From contig CM039514.1 of NCBI GenBank assembly GCA_022432975.1, positions 5,005,519 through 5,069,518 of the forward strand: a stretch of DNA of 64,000 nucleotides, read 5' to 3'. Below, in pieces: positions 45,622 through 54,503 of the stretch. The notes below the pieces were generated by a model, which was given only the letters and a program-made list of their open reading frames with translations, did not search any database and was not told the origin of the DNA. The position numbers and the translations under genes were made by a program. The DNA is from Begonia masoniana (Eukaryota; Streptophyta; Magnoliopsida; Cucurbitales; Begoniaceae). How positions within the stretch are numbered: the stretch's first letter is position 1; each line of letters begins with the position of its first letter.

Positions 45622-46567
45622 TGATGTAATCCAAGGACCCATTAAAAGTCAAGTCAAGACCAAAGGCCAAGATTCATTGCAAGACATCGGAGGACCAATG
45701 TCAAGATCAAAGATAAATAAGATGTATAAAAATCTACAAGGCTTGATCAAAGAAATTCAAGACAAAGAGTCATCACAATACAAACGAAGACTCATGATGA
45801 TATTAAGTATCGATGAGGAAGCAATGGATGACCAAAGGATCAAGGAATGCAAGCATTTAAATGCTACGTTGTAAGAAAGCCAACACGAAATCAGATGTGC
45901 ACGCAAACATTCAGTATCGTGCGCGCTCACCCATTTCCCACACACGCATCCACGCGCATCCGCACGCATCCACGTGCATCTACGCGAACCACAGCAAGCC
46001 CCACTTCGACCCACGCCTCGCGCAACACCAGCTCGTCCCATGCCCCGCGCAACACCCACTTGGCCCACGCCCCATGCAACACCCAGCAGCCTGCTCATCT
46101 CGCACGCCCCGTTCGCCCCATGTTCAGCAGTCGCTCATCACGTGCCCGACCTAGCTACGCACGCACCCCTGTGCAAATAGCCCACCTCGCATGTAAGCAT
46201 GTCGTGCCTCCCTCATCCTTCACCCTAATTTTTTTTATTTGTAATTTTTAAGTTATTTTATTATGTTTTATGGTTAATCTAGTTTTTGCCTATTTAAACA
46301 AAGTTGTGAGACCTTATTATGACACTTTGAATTTTTATAAAAATTGAGCTTATGTTTTTTTGTGAGATTCTTTGGATTCTCTTCGTAAGTTTTTATTGAG
46401 TAAAAATATCTTCTTCAAGTGCTTGATTGAAAAGATCAAACTTAATAGCTTTCTATTTATCCAACAAGCTTGGTTCGGGTCAAACTTCTATTTTCTTAAA
46501 TCATAAAGAAATTTCTATGATTATTCCGCATTGTTGTCGAGTCTCGAATTCTCTAAAATTTCTATCA
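45622..46567 (+). repeat. 3' LTR of the gypsy element
   Basis: It starts TGATGTAATCCAAGG like the other LTR copies at 16498 and 32999. The right end is eroded: CTCTAAAATTTCTATCA replaces the expected CTCTAAAATTCTAGGTTTGC, and no clean 5-bp duplication of the left flank is visible. The Arg/Cys-rich open frames in its GC-rich middle (45850-46250) recur in shifted form in the other LTRs and are not genes. Confidence 0.75.
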
Positions 46568-47450
46568 TAGAGAAAATCTCACTCGTTGTTTTCTTCAAGC
46601 TGACGAGATATCAAGAGAACAGAAAACGACTTGTTTGACCTAAAGACCGTTACCAACTTATTAGCAGGATTCCAGTACGACACATCATCAAATTTAAGCC
46701 TCAGCAATGGATATCTACACATTAAAGTCTCACACTTTATTGAATGTTTAAATCTCAGTAACCTTAAACCATATTTGATTACTTTAACGGATCATATATA
46801 ATTATTATTAAATATATGAGTCTACTGTGTAGCTGTTAAATTATATCTAAACTAATCACCAAGTGGTAAGGTGACACCGCAGGCTGCACGTTTCTTCGTC
46901 CCCACGCTTTCTCTCTCCACCCTGAGACAAGAGAAAAAAGAAACCAGAGGTTCTTCACCGATCTCTCTCTCTATTTCCACCTAGAAAGTTGGAAATTTTC
47001 AGTAATAATTCAGATTTGTTGTATTTTTTTTAACTGGGAAAAAGTGTTTTAATCTCTGATTTCAAATCCTTTGTCTCAAATGGGATTTCATCAAACTCCT
47101 TCAAAGATCTCATCAATACCACGCTCTCGATATACATATAACGTCAAATTTTGAGATTAGATCACTAAATTGTCACGTACAATTTAAGCAACTATTTTTG
47201 TAAATTTTGTTACATCAACCTTTGATTTATTCGCGGTCATAAATTTACGATATCGATGGTTTGTAGAACCTAATTACAAGATGTCTTAAAAAATACAAAA
47301 TAATTCAACATGTCGATTACTCGAAATTCTCTCTCTAAAAAAACTATAAAAATTTGACTTTTTCAACTTGTGATTATCTACTAATAAACATTGTCCGTGC
47401 AGCATAAAATAAAGTGAAAAACCCTAGTTACCTTCACCAACCACCATATC
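46568..47450. other. Upstream region of array unit 3
   Basis: It is shared with the regions before copies 4 and 5: AGAAAATCTCACTCG, AAGCTGACGAGATATC, GACCTAAAGACCGTTACC, CACCAAGTGGTAAGGTGACA, and CAAAGATCTCATCAATACC. It is non-coding. Confidence 0.55.
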
Positions 47451-47451
47451 A

Positions 47452-47466
47452 AACCCTATATAGAAA
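47452..47466 (+). promoter_or_regulatory. Core promoter of copy 3
   Basis: AACCCTATATAGAAA lies about 50-60 bp before the ATG: a telo-box-like element fused to a TATA box, as in copies 2, 4 and 5. Confidence 0.58.
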
Positions 47467-47515
47467 CCCAAGTATACTTGATAGAATTTGATCTTATCCT
47501 TCAAAAAAAAAAAAT

Positions 47516-47881
47516 ATGGGTAACAAATTATATGTTCTTTTTATCATAGTTAATTTTATTTTCATGAGTGTGGCCAAAGAAGTTTATGAAATTCAATTTC
47601 ACAAACTCGGTTCGGTTGCATATCGTGATTTCAAGGAGGTGATGCTCAAAAGCAAAAAATCTCCTCCCCCTCCGCCAAAGAATAATCGTCCCATCAATTA
47701 CATTTATAAATCTCCTCCTCCGAGACCTACACCGCCTCTGCTGCCTCCTGCTCCTCTATCACCATCTCGACCACCGCCACTTCCTCCTCCATTACCACCT
47801 CCCCCACCTCCATATTGGTGGCAGCAAAAACAACCGAAACGGAGTCGCTATCGACTACCCTTAGATGGCCACCATAAATGA
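47516..47881 (+). CDS. Small secreted proline-rich PPYWW protein, copy 3
   Basis: 121 residues. The signal peptide MGNKLYVLFIIVNFIFMSVA is followed by a conserved block KEVYEIQFHKLGSVAYRDFK, EVMLKSKKSPPPPPKNN, a proline-rich middle (about residues 58-100) and PPYWWQQKQPKRSRY. A small indel just after this shifts the frame, so the tail ends RLPLDGHHK instead of the P-H-N/H-P ending of the other copies. The role is unknown. The layout (secretion signal, spacer, proline run, conserved basic C-terminal motif) is that of a secreted cell-wall protein or a peptide-hormone precursor. It could still be expressed: promoter, start and frame are intact up to the motif. Confidence 0.6.
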   Translation: MGNKLYVLFIIVNFIFMSVAKEVYEIQFHKLGSVAYRDFKEVMLKSKKSPPPPPKNNRPINYIYKSPPPRPTPPLLPPAPLSPSRPPPLPPPLPPPPPPYWWQQKQPKRSRYRLPLDGHHK

Positions 47882-50005
47882 AATCAAAGCAAACTCGGCC
47901 TCCATTACTTTGCCTCTGACAGTAAGTTCTCTGTGGCTTAAGATTTCCTTCCATATTTTTTTTAGTGCATGATAAATCTCTCTCTCTCTCTCTCTCCAAA
48001 CTTGTAGAGTTTCTTGGTTTGTTTGACTATTCTCATTTTAGCAATGGAGATGTATAGTAATTTTGAGTTATGGAATTTGGTTTTCCAAGTAATTATCTTT
48101 TGCTAACGAAGGATCTCTTTAATGCTTTGACTACCTTGTATGATTCTGGCAAGAAGAACTCTTCAAACGCTATACTATAAATGAAAAAAATGCACAAGTA
48201 AACTCACATGTTTAAAATGCACAAGTAAACTCACATGTTTATCAACACTTCAAACGATTGGAGTGAAATTAATTGTGACACGTGTCATTGAAAAAATCAT
48301 TTTGCAACAAACTTTTATTGAAAGAAAACTAAATAAACTTAACACAAAGGAAGAAAAAGAAATAATAATAAGCAGCTTGACTATAAGGCCCATGGAGGAG
48401 GGACAAAAATTGACTTTAATGATCCAACTATACTTGACAGATAAAAGTTACTAGAAGGATGGTTGCAAAACCTATCGAGCAAGGCAAAGTTGACCTCGCT
48501 AGAATTTAGTGCAACTTGAATTCTAGTTGGTCGGATCGAGGTTATATTCAATATTAAAGTTTTACGTTGCTCTATGTATTGTTATTTGAGTCGCAAAATT
48601 TAGTTGTACGTTAATTTTAAGATAGTGAATTTCTCATATATCCATAATTTTTTTTTCATAAGAGATTTCTACATAAATCTGTGTCCCTGTTTCAACATTT
48701 TTTCTTTTCTGATTAGCGTTCGATTTTAAACAGAACTCGGTGATTTGACAATGCTCAACGGATAAAAGTTACTATAATTTTCTCCCAAAGCCCTCTCAAG
48801 TCTCTCTCCCCTCTCTCTCTCTCTCTACACAAATATTTAGAGTTTCTTTGGTTGTTTAAGAATTCTCTCTAGTCCTCTATGAATACTTTTCCAAGTGAAG
48901 TATAATAATCTTCTCACCAACCAAGCATGGTAACAAGGAGGGATGGTTGACTAGTTTTAATGCAAAACGCGTACGCGTCTTCCATCTTCCACGCCTAACA
49001 TCTTTCTTATTTTTATGCCTTTTGACTTAGTAAACATGTGCGAACAAGGTCCTCTACTCTTATTTGTTATTTTTAATTTACTCTAAAATTCGTATTACTT
49101 TCGCTCCTTTAACGGGTTTAGATTTTGCTGTTAAATTTTCGATCAAGTGACTTACATGGTAATTGCTGGATTAGATTTGTAATTTTTATACTTTGTATAC
49201 TCAAAAAATTTATAATCATTATGTCATTGTCGTCAAGATAAACTGCATGAGAAACATACTTAAATTCATGAAATCATCTTACAATGCGGTTTCTGAAATC
49301 AATCTCGAATCTAAAAATTTGATGATTGTGATCTTCTAGTTCTGTATTCTTTAAGTTGACGAGATATCGAGAGAACAGAAAACAACTTGTTTGACCTAGA
49401 GACCATAACCAACTTATCAGCAGGTTCTATTACGACATATCATCAAATTTAAGCTTAAACAATAGATATGTACACATTAAAATCTCAGATATTTAAATCT
49501 CATTAACTTTAAATCATATATAATTATTTTAACGAATAATATATAATTATTATTAAATATACGAGTCTTTGTTAAATTATATCTAAATTAATCACCTAGT
49601 GTTTAAGGTGACACCGTGGGCTGCACGTTTCTTCTTCACCTCTCTTTCTCCCTCCACCATCAGACAAAAGAAGAAAGAAACCAGAAATTCTTCATCCGTC
49701 TCTCTCTCTCTAACAAACACTTCGTTCATATATTTATGAAAAAACATTAAATTTATGAAAAAGATTTCTACCTAGAAAGTTGAAAAAATACTTTGTCTGA
49801 GAGATAGAGTTTCATCAACTCCCTCAAAGAACTCATCAATAACCCGCTCTCGAATTACATGAAAAGTCAAATTTTTGAGATCAGGAACTGCACGTCACTA
49901 TTTTTTATAAATTTTGTTATGGCAGCCTTTGATTTATTCACGGTCATACACTTGGGACATTGATGGTTTGGAGAACCTAATTACCCACACCAACCACCAT
50001 ATCAA
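47882..50005. other. Spacer between copies 3 and 4
   Basis: 3' region of unit 3 (CT tract at ~47978-47996; distal block with CT tract at ~48806-48827 and ACGCGTACGCGTCTTCC at ~48967). Then, from ~49330, the upstream region of unit 4 (TTTAAGTTGACGAGATATCG, GGTGACACCGTGGGCTGCAC). It contains the uninterrupted backbone site CATCTTTCTTATTTTTATGCC near 48999, into which the fold-back inserted in unit 4. No gene. Confidence 0.6.
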
Positions 50006-50019
50006 ACCCTATATAAAAG
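50004..50019 (+). promoter_or_regulatory. Core promoter of copy 4
   Basis: AACCCTATATAAAAGC: telo-box-like sequence fused to TATATAAAA, 44-53 bp before the ATG at 50063, implying a 5' UTR of roughly 20 nt. Confidence 0.62.
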
Positions 50020-50062
50020 CCAAGTATCCTTGATAGAATTTGATCCTACCCTCGAAAGAAAT

Positions 50063-50362
50063 ATGGGTACCAAATTATATGTTTTATTTATCATGTTTAA
50101 TTTTATTTTCATGAGTTTGGCCGAAGAAGTTTATGAAATTCAATTTCATGAACTCAATTCCCTTCGATATCGTGATTTCAAGGAAATGATTCTCAAAAGC
50201 AAAAAATCTCCTCCGCCTCCACCCAAGAACAATCCTTCCGTCTATAAAAGTCCTCCTCCGAGGCCGCCGCTGCCGCCTCCACCTCCATCACCACCTCCGC
50301 CACCCCCGTATTGGTGGAGACAGAAACCAAAGAAACGGAGTCACAATCCCCACCACCCTTAG
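50063..50362 (+). CDS. Small secreted proline-rich PPYWW protein, copy 4
   Basis: 99 residues, intact. MGTKLYVLFIMFNFIFMSLA is a signal peptide with cleavage likely before EEVYEIQF. The mature N-terminal block is EEVYEIQFHELNSLRYRDFK, then EMILKSKKSPPPPPKNN, a proline run broken by KSPPPRPP, and the tail PPYWWRQKPKKRSHNPHHP. The start at ATGGGT is preferred over the in-frame ATG 33 nt upstream because the signal peptide begins there and the upstream codons would lie between TATA box and start. There are no introns. I do not recognise a named family. The proline blocks suggest the apoplast or cell wall; the dibasic KKR next to a conserved tail could allow cleavage to a short peptide, which is inference. 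Confidence 0.72.
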   Translation: MGTKLYVLFIMFNFIFMSLAEEVYEIQFHELNSLRYRDFKEMILKSKKSPPPPPKNNPSVYKSPPPRPPLPPPPPSPPPPPPYWWRQKPKKRSHNPHHP

Positions 50363-51354
50363 ACGGTCGGCCAACAGACTCGACCTCAACTACCTTGCCT
50401 TCACAGTGAGTTCTATTTGGTTTAAGTTTTCCTTCCATATTTCTTTTTAGTGAGTGATAAATGTCTCTCCATATCTCCAAATATAAAGGGTTTCTTTAGT
50501 TTGTTTGAGAATTCTTAGTTTTAAGCAATATTGTAATTTTTAGTTATGGAATTTGGTTTTTTCAAGTAATTATCTATTGCTAATGAAGGATCTCTTTGAT
50601 GCTTTGACCATAAATAAATTTTTATTTACTCTCTACGACTCTAGTGAGCATTTTTATCATTTGCTGGCTTCAAAAGTTAGTTAAAATAACAAAAATTTCG
50701 ATCACAATATCGTTTTAATCACAACCCTTACGGTAAAATAGCTAAAACCTTGTATGATTTGGGTTATAAAAACTCTTTTTAACCTTATAATATAAATGAA
50801 AAAAAATACATAAGTAAACTCACATTTAATAATTTCAAAAGTCTTCAAAATTCATTGATAAAGGTCTGTAAAATTGTTGCATGAATAGCACGTCAAAACG
50901 AAAATTTATAAATACATGTATTGAAGTTTACGAGTATCTAAATAAGTACATATTTCATATCAATCTTAACATATTAAACCCGAAAATTAACATTTGTTCG
51001 GTTCTCGTGCATTTCCAACTATGTGTCATGTCTTAACGACTCACTAGTAGTATCATATGAAACCATTGATTTTTATTCAGAACTTGGTGATTTGACAATG
51101 TCAACGGATGAAAGTTACTATAATTTTTTCCCAAAGCTCTCACAAGTCTCTCTCTCCTCTCTCTCTCGCTCTCTTTCTACACAAATATCTAGAGTTTCTT
51201 TGAGTTGTTTAAGAATTCTCTCTAGTCCTGCTATGAATACTTTTCCAAGTGAAGTGTAATCTTCTCACCAACCAAGCATAGTAACAGGGAGGGAGAGTTG
51301 ACTAGTTTTAATGCAAAACGCGTACGCGTCTTCCATCTTCCACGCCTAACATCT
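50363..51354. other. Downstream part of array unit 4
   Basis: It shares 3' UTR-like DNA with copy 5 (TTTCTTTTTAGTGAGTGATA). 50880-51050 matches 55636-55810 (TTGTTGCATGAATAGCACGT, GAAGTTTACGAGTATCTAAA). The distal block has a CT tract at ~51150-51175 and ACGCGTACGCGTCTTCC at 51318. No gene. Confidence 0.58.
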
Positions 51355-51363
51355 TTCTTATTT

Positions 51364-52120
51364 GGAAAATGGCATAAACTATGAGATTTTTTCATTTCAA
51401 ACCATAAAGTAACGTTTTGAACAATGCAAATCATAAAGTATAAAAAATGTGACAATTTAGACCACGCCGGACGGACGCTTAAAAATACCATCTGTCCGGT
51501 CATTGTTCACATGAACTAAGTAACTGTTTACGTTTGTTCCTTCTCCGTTTTATAAATTAATGTTTAAAAAATACTAAACGATATTGGATTTACTTAAAAT
51601 TTTTATCACATATTCACCACGTTATGAGAAGATAATCTGAAACTTTTTGTGATTTTACAACACTTGTACGATTTATTGTAATTTTAGTGAATTATTTTAT
51701 AAAACACATGTAAAAATATTATAATAAATCATATAAGTATTGTAAAATCACGAAAATTTTCAGATTATCTTCTCATAACGTGGTGAATATGTGATAAAAA
51801 TTTTAAGTAAATCCAATATCGTTTAGCATTTTTTAAAAATTAATTTATAAAACGGAGAAAGAACAAACGTAAACTGTTACTGTTCACGTAAACAGTTACT
51901 GTTCACGTGAACAGTGACCGGACGGACGGTATTTTTAAGCGTCCGTACGTTCACTGTTCACGTGAACAGTGAACGGACGGACGGTGTTTTTAAGCGTCCG
52001 TCCGGCGTAGTCTAAATTGTCACATTTTTTATACTTTATAGTTTGTATTGTTCAAAACGCTACTTTATGGTTTGAAATGAAAACACCTCATAGTTTATGC
52101 CCATAATTGGTAATTTCCCT
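51364..52120. mobile_element. Fold-back / long-TIR Mutator-like element (757 bp)
   Basis: Almost the whole element is one inverted repeat. The left arm (GGCATAAACTATGAGATTTT, TTTCAAACCATAAAGTAACG, CGCCGGACGGACGCTTAAAA) is mirrored by the right arm, and the centre (AAATCACGAAAATTTTCAGA with its mirror) also pairs. The 9-bp duplication TTCTTATTT at 51355-51363 and 52121-52129 is perfect, and the empty site is visible in unit 3 near 48999. The right arm has an extra tandem CACTGTTCACGTGAACAGTG segment. There is no coding content. Confidence 0.85.
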
Positions 52121-52192
52121 TCTTATTTTTATGCCTTTTGACTTTGTAAACATGTGCGAACAAGGTCCTCTACTCTTATTTTATACTTTTAA

Positions 52193-52355
52193 GGGAAAAG
52201 TTCAATTTAGACCCCAACGTATGGGGTCAGTGACCATTTGGTAACTAACATTTTTTTTGTACTCAATCAAACCCTAACGTATAAAACGTTTGCAATTTAA
52301 ACCCTACCGTCAATTTTTTAGTTAAATTTAACAGATTTCTTTCAAATTTCCCAAA

Positions 52356-52395
<40 letters not shown>

Positions 52396-53031
52396 CCTCC
52401 CTCCCTCCTTAAATGGCTGTTCTCAACTATTCCTCTCCGTCTGAAAAATCTCTTTCTATTCTCTTTCTTGGAGAAAAATCTAAGTATTTCGTTGGATTCA
52501 TTCTAATTTCTGCAGTCGATGAGAATGTTGAGCGCCAAGAATGGCTGGATTTTGGGAGTGCTAATGATCTCCGTTCTGATGTCACTGGCGCTGAGAAAAC
52601 CTAGGGGTGAAATGGAGAAAGCATTCACGCTCTCTTTCTCCCAAGATCCTCCAATTCAATCGGAAGCATCTTCTGTTTCCTTGGATCTTTCCTCTGATCA
52701 ACCTTACAATGGCCGCAGAGAGCTCTTCTCTATGCTTTCTGGTCTGCAATATGATTACTATCACAATACCTGCCCTGAAGCTGAAAATATTGTTAGATCA
52801 ACAATGGCGCAGATATACTCCTAGCATAAAGGCGCAGATATACCTCTGTTCAGGGTCTGGTCTTCGGCCTCTGTTCAGAGAGAGAGAGAGAGAGGTAGTT
52901 TGGGAAATTTGAAAGTAATCTGTTAAATTTAACTAAAAAATTGAGGTATGGTTTAAATTGCAAACGTTTTATACGTTAGGTACCAAATGGTCACTGACCC
53001 CATACGTTGGGGACTAAATTGAACGTTTCCA
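52193..53031. mobile_element. Pack-MULE (839 bp) carrying a peroxidase fragment
   Basis: The inverted ends GGGAAAAGTTCAATTTAGAC and (complement) TGGAAACGTTCAATTTAGTC are the same family as 12854-14185; the TIRs are about 170 bp. The target duplication TACTTTTAA (52184-52192, 53032-53040) is perfect. The interior holds a CT microsatellite (52362-52392, followed by CCCT repeats) and a peroxidase-like coding piece. No transposase. Confidence 0.85.
52519..52824 (+). pseudogene. Class III peroxidase N-terminal fragment captured by the Pack-MULE
   Basis: The frame begins with a hydrophobic leader (GWILGVLMISVLMSLAL) and reaches LQYDYYHNTCPEAENIV, then RSTMAQIYS and a stop. The L.Y.YY..TCPEAE.IVR block is the hallmark start of secreted class III plant peroxidases, with the first conserved Cys in NTCPEAE. 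The distal haem-pocket helix (the LRLxFHDCFV block) that should follow is missing; the sequence turns into a duplicated GGCGCAGATATAC and then the right TIR. It is a captured 5' fragment, not a working enzyme. A 5' signal-peptide-coding exon is exactly what could give a new secreted chimera. Confidence 0.72.
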
Positions 53032-53040
53032 TACTTTTAA

Positions 53041-54115
53041 TTTACTCTAGAATTTGTATTACTTTTGCTAGTTAATCGGTCTAGATTTTGCTACATGAGA
53101 AACATATTTGAATTCATGAAATCATCTTATAATGCAGTTTCTGAAATCAATCTCGAATCTGAAAATTTGATGATTGTGATCTTCTAGTTCATAACGGTTT
53201 TCTCTAGAGAAAATCTCACTCGTTGTATTCTTTAAGTTGACGAGATATTGAGAGAATAGAAAATGACTTGCTTGACCTAGAGACCATAACCAACTTATTA
53301 GCTGGGTTCCATTACGACACATCAACAAATTTAAGTTTAAATAATGGATATCTACACATTAAAGTCTCACATTTTATCGGATGTTTAAATCTTAGTAACT
53401 TTAAACCATATTTGATTACTTTAACTGATAATATATAATTATTATTAAATACATGAGTCAACTGTGTAATTGTTAAATTATATCTAAACTAATCACCAAG
53501 TGGTAAGGTGACACGTTTCTTCGTCACCTCTCTTTCTCTCTCCACCATGAGACCAAAAGAAAAAAGAAACCAGAAGTTCTTCACTCATCTCTCTCTCTAA
53601 CAAACACTTCGTTCATATATTTATGAAAAAGAATTAAATTTATGAAAAAGATTTCTACCTGGAAAGTTGGAAAAATACTTTGTCTGAGATAGGGTTTCAT
53701 CAACTCCTTCAAAGAACTCATCAATAACCCGCTCTCAAATTACATAAAAAGTCAATTTTTTGAGATCAGATAATTAGACTGTAACGTCCAGTTCACACTG
53801 CACCTCACTATTTTTTATAAACTTTGTTATGGCAGCCTTTGATTTATTCACGGTCACACACTTAGGACATTGATGGTTTAAGATAAAATAATTAAATATG
53901 CAAAATAATATATATCAACTCAATTTATTATAATTAAATATATATAATAATTAAATATACAAAATGATTTTTATATATCGATTACTTAAAATTTTCTCTC
54001 TCTAAAAAACATTGTGAGTTTTGACTTTAGCCTACTAATTATTTACTAATAAACATTGTCGGTGCAGCACAAAACAAAGTGAAAAAACCCTAATTACCCT
54101 CACCAACCACCATAT
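53041..54115. other. Boundary of units 4 and 5, upstream region of copy 5
   Basis: At 53189-53220, AGTTCATAACGGTTTTCTCT is followed by AGAGAAAATCTCACTCGTTG: the uninterrupted backbone into which the gypsy LTRs of units 1 and 2 inserted. Then come the shared upstream blocks (AAGTGGTAAGGTGACACG, GGCAGCCTTTGATTTATTCA) and a very AT-rich stretch at 53880-53970. No gene. Confidence 0.58.
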
Positions 54116-54132
54116 CAAACCCTATATAAAAA
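54116..54132 (+). promoter_or_regulatory. Core promoter of copy 5
   Basis: CAAACCCTATATAAAAA contains a perfect AAACCCTA telo-box overlapping TATATAAAAA, 45-54 bp before the ATG at 54177. Confidence 0.65.
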
Positions 54133-54176
54133 CCGAAGTATACATGATAGAATTTGATCCAATCCTTGAAACAAAT

Positions 54177-54503
54177 ATGGGTACCAAATTATATGTTTTA
54201 TTTATCATGTTTAGTTTTATTTTCATGAGTGTGGCCGAAGAAGTTTATGAAATTCAATTTCATAAACTCGGTTCCCTCCAATATCATGATTTCAAGGAAG
54301 TGATTCTCAAAAGAAAAAAATCACCCCCGCCTCCGCCCAAGAACAATCCTCCCATCTATTATAGTCCTCCTCCTCCGAGGCTTCTGTCGCCGCCGCCGCC
54401 GCCACCACCACCACCTCCTCCGCCTCCATCACCACCTCCGCCACCCCCATATTGGTGGCGACGGAAATCACCGAAACGGAGTCACAATCTCCACCACCCT
54501 TAG
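54177..54503 (+). CDS. Small secreted proline-rich PPYWW protein, copy 5
   Basis: 108 residues, intact. The signal peptide is MGTKLYVLFIMFSFIFMSVA, then EEVYEIQFHKLGSLQYHDFK, EVILKRKKSPPPPPKNNPP, a long proline run (about residues 55-90) and PPYWWRRKSPKRSHNLHHP. It is closest to copy 4 in both the gene and the flanks. The conserved parts are the signal peptide, the first ~35 mature residues and the last ~20, while the proline run varies in length, as expected for repeat slippage. A distant resemblance of SPKRSHN to IDA-type peptide ends (PSKRHN) is superficial and not evidence of homology. Confidence 0.74.
   Translation: MGTKLYVLFIMFSFIFMSVAEEVYEIQFHKLGSLQYHDFKEVILKRKKSPPPPPKNNPPIYYSPPPPRLLSPPPPPPPPPPPPPSPPPPPPYWWRRKSPKRSHNLHHP

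Larger units (their letters stand above)
32999..46567 (+). mobile_element. Ty3/gypsy element (~13.6 kb), with a copia element and a solo LTR inside
   Basis: The 5' LTR (TGATGTAATCCAAGG...GGTTTGCA, 32999-37376 including the copia insertion) is followed by a primer site TGGTATGAGAGC (one mismatch), a repeated leader, gag, protease, RT, RNase H and integrase on the plus strand, a purine tract AAAGAGAGAGAGAA, and a 3' LTR from 45622. The last coding frame runs into the LTR (DVIQGPIKSQ...GGPMSRSKINKMYKN), as described for some chromoviruses, including CRM-type elements; I hold the clade assignment loosely. The LTRs differ substantially and every domain has stops, so this is an old insertion. Backbone unit sequence flanks both sides, and unit 5 at ~53190 shows the empty site. 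Confidence 0.8.

Noticed and set aside
54440..54503. Homology of the PPYWW tail to the IDA peptide family
   Set aside because: Only a few residues (KR, HN) coincide, in a different order and without the rest of the IDA motif.
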